From an uncultured Lachnospiraceae bacterium (GTDB taxonomy: Bacteria > Bacillota > Clostridia > Lachnospirales > Lachnospiraceae), in the NCBI GenBank assembly GCA_944384125.1, contig CALWSF010000011.1, positions 1-64,000 of the forward strand: a stretch of 64,000 nucleotides of DNA, read 5' to 3'. Below, in pieces: positions 17,997 to 26,800 of this stretch (position 1 is its first letter; each line of letters begins with the position of its first letter). The notes under the pieces are model-generated. The model searched no databases. It had not been told where the DNA came from and saw nothing but the letters and a program-made list of their open reading frames with translations. A program made the translations under genes and the position numbers.

Positions 17997-18091
17997 ACCA
18001 GCAAAAATACCTTATCCGTGATGCCACTTTTAATTCATGGAAATGTTCCGTGCACCTGGCAGGATACCAAAATTATTTATGATTATAAACC
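17997..18091 (-). promoter_or_regulatory. Candidate cis-regulatory RNA in the trpB leader, unclassified
   Basis: On the minus strand, ATCCTGCCA (18065-18057) can pair with TGGCA-TCAC-GGAT (18026-18014) with a 4-nt bulge, enclosing a GGAA-CAT-TTCC hairpin (18049-18039). The region is upstream of the leader terminator. A short AAGG (18012-18009) could pair with CCTT of the terminator stem (17996-17993), a weak antiterminator candidate. It has a GTGGCATCACGG stretch reminiscent of a T-box sequence, but the leader is too short for a T-box stem I. No leader peptide with Trp codons was found. Confidence 0.45.
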
Positions 18092-18097
18092 CTTCTC

Positions 18098-18126
18098 AGC
18101 ATAGCACTAAGAAATTAAATTGTCAA
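18098..18126 (-). promoter_or_regulatory. Sigma-A promoter of trpB
   Basis: On the minus strand, a perfect TTGACA (18126-18121), a 17-bp spacer and TATGCT (18103-18098). Transcription would start near 18091, leaving an untranslated leader of about 195 nt. Confidence 0.85.
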
Positions 18127-18281
18127 TAGCCGTCCCCTGTTTTGGAAGAAACGAAACGGAATTTTTCTGCCGGAAACTGCATTGAGAAATATGTTGAATA
18201 TATTAGCGAAAAAGGAATGGAAATTTGTGAAAAATTTTATAAAATTTTAACAAAAAATATACAACAACGGGATTTGAATCG

Positions 18282-18290
18282 TGCTACAAT
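18282..18290 (+). promoter_or_regulatory. Possible extended -10 promoter of the permease gene
   Basis: TGCTACAAT, an extended -10 form, lies 148 bp before the permease start. No convincing -35. The 540-bp gap from 17895 to 18437 is thus shared by the trpB leader and promoter on one strand and this element on the other; 18130-18280 is AT-rich without other recognisable features. Confidence 0.4.
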
Positions 18291-18437
18291 AAGGCGCAAA
18301 AGGGATTTGTTATAAGAAATATACAATTTGCACAAAAAGGAGGGCAGAGAGCGGCGAAAGCCATCGGGGAATATGCCGGAGTCAGGGGCATATAAAAAAA
18401 CAGGGGCAGAAATAAAGTACAAAGGGGGAAAAACAGG

Positions 18438-19790
18438 ATGACGGCACAGGTTTTAGCTGTTATAATATTTATAGTTATGTTTGCACTGATCGTGGCGGAC
18501 AAAATAGAGCGTCATATCGTCTCGCTGGGGTGCGGTCTTGTTATGCTGGTGCTTGTTTTTGGTATTTGTATGAGAAGTGAGGCGGCAGCTGCCGAGACGC
18601 TCAGCCTGCAGAGCTTTTTTGTTCCGAATTTCTGGTTTCAGGCCGGAGAGACTGCGGAGACGTCAACGGGAATAAACTGGGCGACCATCATTTTTATAGC
18701 GGGGATGATGCTGATGGTTGAGGGGATGGGCCACTCCGGTTTTTTCAAGTGGCTGTGTCTGGAGATTGCCAGAGCAGTTCATTACCGCACGATTCCGATA
18801 TTTATTACTTTTATGATTATGTCGGCTGCACTGTCAATGTTTATTGACAGCATTACAGTTATTTTGTTCCTTGCGGCAGTAACAGTGGAGCTGGCGCAGA
18901 TCCTCCGGTTTGATCCGGTTCCCATGGTTATTGCGGAGATTTTCTGTGCAAATCTGGGCGGTTCAGCCACCATGTGCGGGGATCCTCCCAATGTCATCAT
19001 CGGTACTTCGCTGGGGTATTCTTTCAGTGATTTTATAACAAACACGGGTGTTATTGCCGGAATTTCTCTCATTTTCGTGATTTTGTTTTTTTATTTCAGC
19101 TATCGGAAGGAGCTGCTTGCCGGGGCAGAAGGGCGGGGCGAGATTGTTTACCCGAATCCCCGTGAAGCGATTACGGACAAGAAAAATTTTATGTGCAGTT
19201 CGCTGATTTTTATTGTGGCGGTAATTCTTTTGATTACACACGCGCAGACCGGGCTTACAGTGGCAACTATCGGTGTATTTATCGGAGCGCTTACGCTTCT
19301 TACAGCCGGAAACAGTGCACTTCTCCTGCTGAAAAGAGTGGATTATAAGACACTGCTGTTTTTTATCGGACTGTTTGTTGTGGTAGGCGGTCTGGAGCAG
19401 ACAGGGGTTCTGGAATCCATTGCCGATCTGATTGCCCGCCTCAGCGGAGACAATGCGATGCTTATGGTTGCGATTGTGCTGTGGCTTTCAGCGATTGCCA
19501 GCGCTTTTGTGGACAATATCCCCTTTGCCGCAACGATGATTCCCGTTATCCGGAGCCTTGCGGCTGCGCAGGGGGTGGATCTGTCGGTTCTTGCATGGGC
19601 TCTTTCCATGGGTACGGATATAGGAGGATGCGGAACGCCCATAGGCGCGTCTGCCAATGTTGTCGGCATTTCAGTAGCTGCTAAAAACGGTCATTTTATC
19701 GGATGGGGAAGATATTGCAGACATTCGGCTCCGGCCACTGTACTGGTTGTTTTTATCTCCATGATTTGTATTTACATCCGGTATTTTTAA
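18438..19790 (+). CDS. ArsB/NhaD-type (ion transporter superfamily) permease
   Basis: 450 residues with about eleven or twelve membrane segments and a central loop near residue 225. It carries motifs of the ArsB/NhaD/SLC13-like superfamily: MLMVEGMGHSGFFKW, AALSMFIDSITVILFLA, the GGSATMCGDPPNVIIGT re-entrant loop with its mirror GGCGTPIGASANVVGI, and DNIPFAATMIPV. The paired Gly-Asn/Thr-Pro loops usually form the ion and substrate site. Substrate cannot be told from sequence: Na+/H+ exchange, arsenite and dicarboxylates all occur in this group. No arsenic genes are nearby. It stands alone; the next gene begins 103 bp downstream. Confidence 0.85.
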   Translation: MTAQVLAVIIFIVMFALIVADKIERHIVSLGCGLVMLVLVFGICMRSEAAAAETLSLQSFFVPNFWFQAGETAETSTGINWATIIFIAGMMLMVEGMGHSGFFKWLCLEIARAVHYRTIPIFITFMIMSAALSMFIDSITVILFLAAVTVELAQILRFDPVPMVIAEIFCANLGGSATMCGDPPNVIIGTSLGYSFSDFITNTGVIAGISLIFVILFFYFSYRKELLAGAEGRGEIVYPNPREAITDKKNFMCSSLIFIVAVILLITHAQTGLTVATIGVFIGALTLLTAGNSALLLLKRVDYKTLLFFIGLFVVVGGLEQTGVLESIADLIARLSGDNAMLMVAIVLWLSAIASAFVDNIPFAATMIPVIRSLAAAQGVDLSVLAWALSMGTDIGGCGTPIGASANVVGISVAAKNGHFIGWGRYCRHSAPATVLVVFISMICIYIRYF

Positions 19791-19893
19791 AGGGCTGAAC
19801 AGGGCTTTCGGACTGATTTTTACTGTCCTGCGACTCTTTTGCCTTAAAAAGAAATACTTCAGCCCGGAGCAATTTGGGGGAGGAGATTGAGGT

Positions 19894-20523
19894 ATGGTAG
19901 AAAAAAGAAACCTGATTATTTCCGTGGGACGTGAATTTGGAAGCGGAGGACATGTGATTGCAGAGGATCTGGCAAAGCGCTTCGGACTTCCGATCTATGA
20001 TCACGGTATGCTGGACAGGATTGCCCAGGAAAAAAATGTGGACAAAAAAACACTTGAAAAGTATGATGAGAAACCTGTCAACCATTTTTTTTCCCGCACT
20101 GTCAGCGGACACTCCAGTTCTCTCCAGGATAATCTGGCACAGATGCAGTTTGATTTTCTGAAGAAGAGAGCGGATGCGGGGGAATCATTTGTGGTTGTAG
20201 GACGCTGTTCAGAAACGGTTTTAAAGGGGTATAAGGGACTGATTACCTTTTTCGTTCTCGGGGACAGTGATGTAAAGCTGCGCCGCGTCATGGATGTATA
20301 TGGACTTTCGGAACCGGAAGCCCGGAATATGATGGCGAAAAAAAACTGGAAGAGAAAATCGTATCATAATTATTACTGCAAGAAAAGATGGGGGGATGCG
20401 GCAAATTATGACCTCTGCATCAACAGCAGCAGGCTGGGACTTAAGGGAACCGCGGATTTTCTGGAGATATATATCAGAACAAGACTGGAAACCGAAGCGG
20501 GCGGGCAAATGATAAAAAAATAA
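19894..20523 (+). CDS. Cytidylate kinase-like family protein
   Basis: 209 residues. The N-terminus LIISVGREFGSGGHVIAEDLAKR is the modified P-loop of the cytidylate-kinase-like family (Pfam Cytidylate_kin2), followed by LPIYDHGMLDRIAQ, FVVVGRCSETVL and a lid region rich in Lys/Arg (KKNWKRKSYHNYYCKKRWG). True CMP kinases have a fuller GPxGSGK loop, so the substrate here is uncertain. Such proteins are very common in Lachnospiraceae, often as several copies, with no established role. The start follows GGGGGAGGAG. Confidence 0.85.
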   Translation: MVEKRNLIISVGREFGSGGHVIAEDLAKRFGLPIYDHGMLDRIAQEKNVDKKTLEKYDEKPVNHFFSRTVSGHSSSLQDNLAQMQFDFLKKRADAGESFVVVGRCSETVLKGYKGLITFFVLGDSDVKLRRVMDVYGLSEPEARNMMAKKNWKRKSYHNYYCKKRWGDAANYDLCINSSRLGLKGTADFLEIYIRTRLETEAGGQMIKK

Positions 20524-20606
20524 TGTGTTGAGTGACAACAGGAATACGCCGTATGATGGCGGCTGTCCTCTAAAAACAGCAGGACAGAGCCGGACGGAGA
20601 GCTGTA

Positions 20607-20651
20607 CAGCCGGATAGGATGGTGCATATATGGGCATCGCCTGTCCGGCTG
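20607..20651. repeat. Long imperfect hairpin between the kinase-like and patatin genes
   Basis: CAGCCGGATAGG (20607-20618) pairs with CCTGTCCGGCTG (20640-20651), 12 bp with one G-U pair, extendable by ATG/CAT (20619-20621 with 20635-20637). There is no T tract on either side, so it is not an intrinsic terminator. Its role is unknown. Confidence 0.5.
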
Positions 20652-20666
20652 CTGTGCGATATGCGG

Positions 20667-20695
20667 TTTACCGGTTTACAGGATGGGTGTATAAT
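20667..20695 (+). promoter_or_regulatory. Probable promoter of the patatin-like gene
   Basis: TTTACC (20667-20672), a 17-bp spacer and a perfect TATAAT (20690-20695), 88 bp before the start codon. Confidence 0.55.
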
Positions 20696-20783
20696 ATTAG
20701 CGGTGTCCGGTACAGAATTATAAACGGACAGAGGGGAAAAAGAGATTTTCAGTTTTATCTTTCAGAAAGGACGGAAAAAGAAT

Positions 20784-21656
20784 ATGGCACAAAAGGAGAG
20801 AACCGGCCTGGTTCTGGAGGGCGGCGGAATGCGCGGCATCTATACGGCCGGTGTTCTGGATGTCTTTATGGAGAAAAATATAACATTTGACGGAGTAATC
20901 GGAGTATCTGCCGGGGCCATACACGGGGCTTCCTATGTGTCCGGGCAGCATGGAAGAAGTCTGCGCTATTATAAGAAATATTGCTGTGACAGGCATTTTA
21001 TGAGCTTTTGGAACCTTCTGAGAACCGGAGATATGGTGGATCGAAAATTCTGCTATTATGATCTGCCGAAGTTTCTGGATCCCTATGACTATGAAGGGTT
21101 TAACCGTTCCGGAATGGAATTTTATGTAACCTGCAGCAATGTGGAAACAGGTCAGGCTGAGTATATCCGGATTACGGACATGGATAAACAGATTGAACCG
21201 TTCCGCGCGTCAGCCTCACTTCCGTATGTGTCCCGCCTTGTGAGAACGGATGGAAAAAAGCTCCTGGATGGCGGCTGTACGGACAGCATTCCGGTGCGCG
21301 CTTTTATGAAGATGGGATTTCGGAGAAATGTTGTGGTTCTTACCCGTCACAGGGAATATGAGAAAAAGCCGGAGCACAGAGTAATGGCGGATCTTTTTTA
21401 CTGGAGGTATCCGAAGTTTGCGAGGGCCTTAAAGCGCCGGCATCTGGTGTACAATAAAACACTCCGTTTTATTGAGCGGGCTGAGGCGGCCGGACGTGCA
21501 TTTGTCATACGGCCTGAATGTGAACTTCCGATAGGACGTTCGGAGCATGATCCGGAAAAGCTTCAGGCTGTGTATGATATGGGAAGGCGGGATGCAGAGG
21601 CCTGTCTTGACCGTCTGTCAGGCTGGCTTGCGGGGGAAAATCCGGTTGATTTATAG
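20784..21656 (+). CDS. Patatin-like phospholipase
   Basis: 290 residues. It has the full patatin catalytic set: oxyanion loop LVLEGGGMRGIYTAGVLD, nucleophile elbow GVSAGAIHG (Gly-x-Ser-x-Gly) and the Asp of LLDGGCTDSIPV. These enzymes hydrolyse acyl chains from glycerolipids at the inner membrane face. No signal peptide is present. The bacterial RssA/YjjU-like subgroup has this length and lacks a membrane anchor. It lies directly before plsX, whose promoter overlaps its stop codon, so lipid breakdown and phospholipid synthesis genes are neighbours; any functional link is inference. Confidence 0.92.
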   Translation: MAQKERTGLVLEGGGMRGIYTAGVLDVFMEKNITFDGVIGVSAGAIHGASYVSGQHGRSLRYYKKYCCDRHFMSFWNLLRTGDMVDRKFCYYDLPKFLDPYDYEGFNRSGMEFYVTCSNVETGQAEYIRITDMDKQIEPFRASASLPYVSRLVRTDGKKLLDGGCTDSIPVRAFMKMGFRRNVVVLTRHREYEKKPEHRVMADLFYWRYPKFARALKRRHLVYNKTLRFIERAEAAGRAFVIRPECELPIGRSEHDPEKLQAVYDMGRRDAEACLDRLSGWLAGENPVDL

Positions 21657-21674
21657 AATGATCTTTAGTATAGT
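21646..21674 (+). promoter_or_regulatory. Sigma-A promoter of plsX-acpP
   Basis: TTGATT (21646-21651), a 17-bp spacer and TATAGT (21669-21674), overlapping the end of the patatin gene. The transcript would have a leader of about 105 nt. No FapR-type operator was found. Confidence 0.6.
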
Positions 21675-21783
21675 AATCTATAGCCATACCCGGCTGAAGG
21701 GCTGCTTTGAAGACTGCTTCTGAGTCACAGTCACAGACTTTCAGCGGGCCGGATTACAATTTTTGGTAAAGGAGACAGCGGCA

Positions 21784-22806
21784 ATGATTAAAGTGGCAGT
21801 GGACGCCATGGGCGGCGACAATGCACCGGGGGAGATCGTGGCCGGAGCTGTTATGGCAGCCGGTATCCGCGATGACATAAAGATTCTGCTCATTGGACAG
21901 AAGGATGTTGTATCAGAGGAACTTAAGAAGCATACATATAAAGAGGATCGGATCGAGATCGTGCATGCTTCTGAGGTTATTGAGACTGAGGAACCTCCGG
22001 TAAATGCAATTCGTCAGAAGAAAGATTCTTCCATTGTGGCAGGAATGAATATGGTGCGCCGCGGGGAAGCGGATGCTTTCTGTTCTGCCGGAAGCACAGG
22101 AGCTATTCTGGTGGGCGGACAGGTTCTTGTGGGACGCATAAAAGGCGTGGAAAGGCCACCGCTTGCACCGCTGATTCCAACGGAAAAAGGTGTATCTATT
22201 TTGATTGACTGCGGGGCCAATGTGGATGCCAGACCATCCCATCTCGTACAGTTTGCCAAGATGGGGTCAATCTATATGGAGCACGTAGTGGGCATCAGAA
22301 ATCCCAGAGTTGCCATTGTAAATATCGGAGCAGAAGAGGAAAAGGGAAATGCACTTGTCAAAGAGACGTTCCCTCTTCTCAAGGAATGCAGGGATATCAA
22401 TTTTATCGGCAGTATTGAGGCAAGGGAGATTCCTCATGGGGGAGCTGATGTGATCGTGTCAGAGGCCTTTGTGGGCAATGTGATCTTAAAGCTTTATGAG
22501 GGAGTAGGTGCAACGCTTCTGTCAAAGGTAAAGGAAGGGATGATGAGCAGTCTCCGCTCCAAGGTGGGAGCGCTTCTCGTCAAGCCTGCCCTGAAACAGA
22601 CACTTAAAAGCTTTGATGCCAGCCGGTACGGAGGCGCACCGCTTCTGGGGCTTAAGGGACTGGTTGTAAAGACGCATGGGAGTGCAAAGCGCACGGAGGT
22701 CTGCAATTCTATTATTCAGTGTGTAACATTCAAGGAGCAGCAGATCAACGAAAAGATCCAGAAGAGTCTCTTTTCTGAGGAAAGAGAAGAGGGGAAGGGA
22801 GAATAA
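21784..22806 (+). CDS. plsX: Phosphate acyltransferase PlsX
   Basis: 340 residues from the ATG with AAAGGAG 9 nt upstream; an in-frame upstream codon (21763) lacks a site. PlsX makes acyl phosphate from acyl-ACP for PlsY in phosphatidic acid synthesis, as a peripheral membrane enzyme. Seen: IKVAVDAMGGDNAP, CSAGSTGAILVGG, GVERPPLAPLIPT, DCGANVDARPSHL and VSEAFVGNVILKLYEG, all conserved. acpP starts at the very next base after the stop. fabD and fabG, which lie between these genes in Bacillus, are absent here. Confidence 0.97.
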   Translation: MIKVAVDAMGGDNAPGEIVAGAVMAAGIRDDIKILLIGQKDVVSEELKKHTYKEDRIEIVHASEVIETEEPPVNAIRQKKDSSIVAGMNMVRRGEADAFCSAGSTGAILVGGQVLVGRIKGVERPPLAPLIPTEKGVSILIDCGANVDARPSHLVQFAKMGSIYMEHVVGIRNPRVAIVNIGAEEEKGNALVKETFPLLKECRDINFIGSIEAREIPHGGADVIVSEAFVGNVILKLYEGVGATLLSKVKEGMMSSLRSKVGALLVKPALKQTLKSFDASRYGGAPLLGLKGLVVKTHGSAKRTEVCNSIIQCVTFKEQQINEKIQKSLFSEEREEGKGE

Positions 22807-23037
22807 ATGGAGTTTGAAAAGCTTCAGAACATTATCGCAGAGGTACTGAATGTTGAGCCTGATGAGATTACCGAGAATACTGCGTTTGTCGATGATCTGG
22901 GGGCTGATTCCCTTGATATTTTTCAGATTGTCATGGGAATTGAGGAGGTATTTGATATTGAAATCCCTGCGGAGGCGGCGGAAAAAATTGTTACGGTGGG
23001 GGATGCGGCCGAGCAGATAAAAAATGCGCTTGGCTGA
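22807..23037 (+). CDS. acpP: Acyl carrier protein
   Basis: 76 residues, acidic. The phosphopantetheine attachment site is Ser35 in [17 protein letters not shown]. It carries growing fatty acyl chains for FASII and hands them to PlsX. The ATG directly abuts the plsX stop, so translation is probably coupled. rnc follows. Sequence is typical; a second, peptide-synthesis-type carrier protein is unlikely given the plsX-acpP-rnc context. Confidence 0.96.
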   Translation: MEFEKLQNIIAEVLNVEPDEITENTAFVDDLGADSLDIFQIVMGIEEVFDIEIPAEAAEKIVTVGDAAEQIKNALG

Positions 23038-23144
23038 GAACTGAAACGGCTGTCGTGGGAGCTGAGCGGTGTGTCAGGCAAGTCCGGACCTGTTGCCGCC
23101 CGGCTCCATTTCGCGGAAGAAGGCGTATGGGAGAGAGGAGTTAT

Positions 23145-23831
23145 ATGAGCAGGGAGAGAAAAGAGTTGGAAAGTAAAATAGGCTACCGGTTTAATGACGG
23201 TCAGCTTCTGGAGAGGGCTATGACCCACAGTTCCTATGCCAATGAACAGAGAATGAGTAAGAAAGAGTGCAACGAGAGACTGGAGTTTCTGGGAGACGCT
23301 GTGCTGGAGGTTGTTTCCAGTGATTTTCTGTTCCACAGATTTCCGGATATGCCGGAAGGAGATCTCACAAAGACCAGAGCCAGCCTGGTGTGTGAGCCGA
23401 CGCTGGCTCTCTGTGCCAGAGAGATTGAGCTTGGAAGCTTCCTTCTTCTTGGAAAAGGGGAAGAGGCCACAGGCGGAAGAGAGAGGGATTCCGTTGTCTC
23501 CGATGCCCTTGAGGCGCTTATCGGGGCTATTTATCTGGACGGTGGTTTTGCTAGTGCAAAAGAGTTTATTCATCGTTTTGTCATGAATGATATTGATCAT
23601 AAAAAGCTCTTTTATGATAGCAAGACTATCTTGCAGGAAATTGTGCAGAGTCAGGAGGGCGGGGTGCTTCACTACGTTCTTCTGAAAGAGGAAGGACCGG
23701 ATCACAACAAGCGTTTTGAGGTGTCGGCATGCATTGGAAATGAGGAGATTGGGCGAGGTGCCGGCCGCACCAAGAAGGCGGCGGAACAGATGGCCGCTTA
23801 TCAGGGAATTCTGAAAATCAGGAGATCGTAG
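23145..23831 (+). CDS. rnc: Ribonuclease III
   Basis: 228 residues. The start is placed at the ATG after GAGAGGAG because the protein then begins, as usual, just before the IGYRFNDGQLLERAMTHSSY helix; earlier in-frame codons add a Cys/Arg-rich stretch with no family match. The catalytic signature NERLEFLGDAVLEVVSS is near residue 44 and the second acidic cluster (SDALEALIGAIYLDGGF) near 122. A double-stranded RNA-binding domain fills residues 155-228. It cleaves rRNA precursors and structured RNAs. smc starts 7 bp downstream. Confidence 0.96.
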   Translation: MSRERKELESKIGYRFNDGQLLERAMTHSSYANEQRMSKKECNERLEFLGDAVLEVVSSDFLFHRFPDMPEGDLTKTRASLVCEPTLALCAREIELGSFLLLGKGEEATGGRERDSVVSDALEALIGAIYLDGGFASAKEFIHRFVMNDIDHKKLFYDSKTILQEIVQSQEGGVLHYVLLKEEGPDHNKRFEVSACIGNEEIGRGAGRTKKAAEQMAAYQGILKIRRS

Positions 23832-23838
23832 GTGAAAT

Positions 23839-26800
23839 ATGTATTTAAAGAGCATTGAGATTCAGGGATTCAAATCCTTTGCCAATAAAATTCTTTTTGA
23901 ATTCCACAACGGAATAACGGGAATTGTGGGGCCCAACGGAAGCGGGAAGAGCAATGTGGCCGATGCGGTCCGATGGGTTCTGGGAGAGCAGCGAATCAAG
24001 CAGCTACGCGGCGGAACCATGCAGGACGTTATTTTTGCCGGGACGCAGCTTCGCAAGCCGCAGGGGTTTGCATATGTGGCTATTACCCTGGATAACTCAG
24101 ATCATAAGCTGCCTATCAGTTTCGACGAAGTCACAATCTCCAGGCGGCTTTACCGTTCTGGCGAGAGTGAGTACAGAATTAATGGCAGTGCCTGCCGGCT
24201 GAAGGACATTAATGAGCTGTTTTATGATACTGGAATCGGAAAAGAAGGATATTCCATTATCGGCCAGGGGCAGATAGATAAGATTTTAAGCGGACGGCCG
24301 GAGGAGCGCAGGGAGCTTTTTGACGAGGCGGCCGGAATCGTAAAATTTAAGCGCCGGAAAGTGATTGCCCAGAAGAAGCTGGAGGATGAAAAGCAGAATC
24401 TTCTGCGTGTGACGGATATTCTTGCTGAGCTGGAAAAGCAGGTCGGACCGCTTAAAAAGCAGGCGGAGACGGCCAGAGAATATCTGCGTCTGAAAGAGGG
24501 ACTGAAAAACTGCGAGGTTAATCTGTTTCTGGCGGAGTCGGCTGAAATAAAAAAGCAGATTGCGCAGGTAGAGGAAAATGAATCCGTACTGTCTGCAGAC
24601 CGGGAAGGTGTAAGGGTCGAGTCGGAAAAACTTAAAGCGGAGTATGATGAGCTGAGCAGCGAGTTGGACGGGCTTGATGCCGTCATTGCCGGAAAGCGGG
24701 AGATGGCCGGGGCGGCAGGTCTGGAAAGCCAGACTCTTGAGGGACGCATTGAAGTCCTGAAGGAGCAGATTAATACAGAGCGGATGAACGAGGAGCATAT
24801 CCGCAGCAGAATTGAGGCCATTGACGAAGAGCTTGCGCAGAAAAAGGAACAGGTCCGGACATACCGCCAGGAGCGGGAAGAACTTTCGGGAACCATCAGA
24901 GATATAAAAGAAAACCTTCTTGCCGCAGAAAACCGGGTGTCCGGGATGGACCTACAGATTGCGGACAGAGAGACGAAAATTGAAGAGGCCAAAGCCGCTG
25001 TTATTTCAGCTCTCAATGAAAAGGCGGGGCTGGCGGCAGAGCGGCAGCGCTATGAAACCATGCTGGAACAGGTGGATGTGCGCCGTGCCGAGGTCAGTCA
25101 GAAGCTTTTGAAATTTAAGAGTGATGAATCCGTCCAGGAGGAACAGCTTGAGAGAGAGCGTCAGATACTGGAAGGACTTAAAAAAGAAGAGAGCGGGCTT
25201 AAAGAGCGGGAAGCAGCATGTCAGAAGAAATATGCGGACGCAGAATCGGAAATCCGACGCCTCAACAGGAGACTGACAGATACGCAGCAGAATTACCATA
25301 CCAGTCATACAAAGCTTGAATCCATGCGAAATCTTGCGGAGCGCTATGAGGGATACGGAGGAAGTATCCGGCGTGTTATGGAGGTCAGAGACCGGGTATT
25401 TGGTATTCATGGTGTGGTTGCTGATATTATCGCAACCACAAAGGAATATGAGACGGCGATTGAGACGGCACTGGGCGGAAGCATCCAGAATATTGTGACA
25501 GACTCGGAGCAGACGGCAAAGCAGCTCATTGAATACCTGAAAAAAAACCGTTACGGCCGTGCCACGTTTCTTCCGCTGACAAGCGTATCGGGAAAAGGCG
25601 GCTTTTCACAGACGGCAGCTTTGTCGGAACCGGGAGTTCTCGGGCTGGCAAGCAGCCTTGTCACAGCAGATGAGACTTATAAGGGACTTATAGAATATCT
25701 TCTGGGGCGGGTTGTGGTGGTGGATCAGATTGATCACGCCATTGCTCTTGCAAAAAAATTCAGATATTCCCTGCGTATTGTGACGCTGGACGGAGAACTT
25801 TTGAGCGCCGGAGGTTCAATGACAGGCGGTGCCTTTAAAAACAGCAGTAATCTGCTGGGAAGAAGGCGCGAGATAGAAGAACTTGAGGCGGCATGTAAAA
25901 AAGCTCTCGTCCAGGTGGAAGCGATTCAGAAAGAGCTGGTATCCAACGAGGGTGTGCTGGCCGCTGTAAAGGAGGAGCTCGCAGAGACGGGAAACCGGCA
26001 GCAGGCTGTCCGCCTGGAACAGAATACAGCTTCTCTTCGCATGGCACAGCTGGAGGAAAAATGCAGAGAGATTGCAGAATCATCATCTGACCTGAGAATG
26101 GAAAATGAGGAGCTGGAGAGTCAGATAAGAGAACTGAGAGAAAAGAAGGAATCTCTTTCAGGGGAGACGTCCCGCCTGGAACTTTTAAGTCAGTCTAAAA
26201 GCCGGACAGTGGAAGAAGAGACTGAAATGCTTGCAAAACTCCGCCAGGAACGGGAGCAGGCATCAAAGGAGCTTTCTGATGTTCAGCTGAGGGCTTCAGA
26301 GATACGGCAGAGAGACAGTTTTATTGAGGAAAATCTTCGCCGGGTTATCCGGGAGGAGGAGCATCTGTCAGAAGAAAAGAGCCATCTGGAGGAAAGCAGC
26401 GCGGGAAGCGGGGGGAATATTGCGGCCCGGGAACAGGAGATAGAGGAGATCAGGATTCAGATCGGAGCGAAAAAGGAAGAAATTCTCGCTCTGGAGCAGG
26501 ATATTCAGGAAAATCTGCAGAAAAAAGAAGAGCGGGCAAAGCGCCAGAAAACATTTTTTGAGAGGCGGGAGGATCTTAACCAGCGCCTGTCACTTCTGGA
26601 GCGGGACGGATTCCGCCTACAGGGACAGAGAGAGAGACTGCAGGAGCGACTGGAAGGTCATATTTCTCATATGTGGAATGAGTACGAGATTACGTTCCAG
26701 ACGGCTGAGGAACTGCGAAATCCCGATCCGGAGCCGATACCGGCTATGAAAAAACGGATTGAGGGTCTCAAAAATGATATCCGCGGTCTGGGAAATGTCA

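Noticed and set aside
17997..18091. T-box riboswitch upstream of trpB
   Set aside because: GTGGCATCACGG resembles a T-box core, but the predicted transcript leaves only about 65 nt before it, too short for stem I, and no good antiterminator pairing was found.
21657..21783. FapR operator before plsX
   Set aside because: The gap has no FapR-type inverted repeat; the only short repeat is GTCACA, in tandem.
7487..21783. Prophage or integrated element
   Set aside because: No integrase, transposase, phage gene, tRNA or flanking direct repeat was seen, and gene orientation is mixed.
22923..23855. 310-codon minus-strand frame across acpP-rnc
   Set aside because: Antisense to two conserved genes, with composition expected of a shadow.
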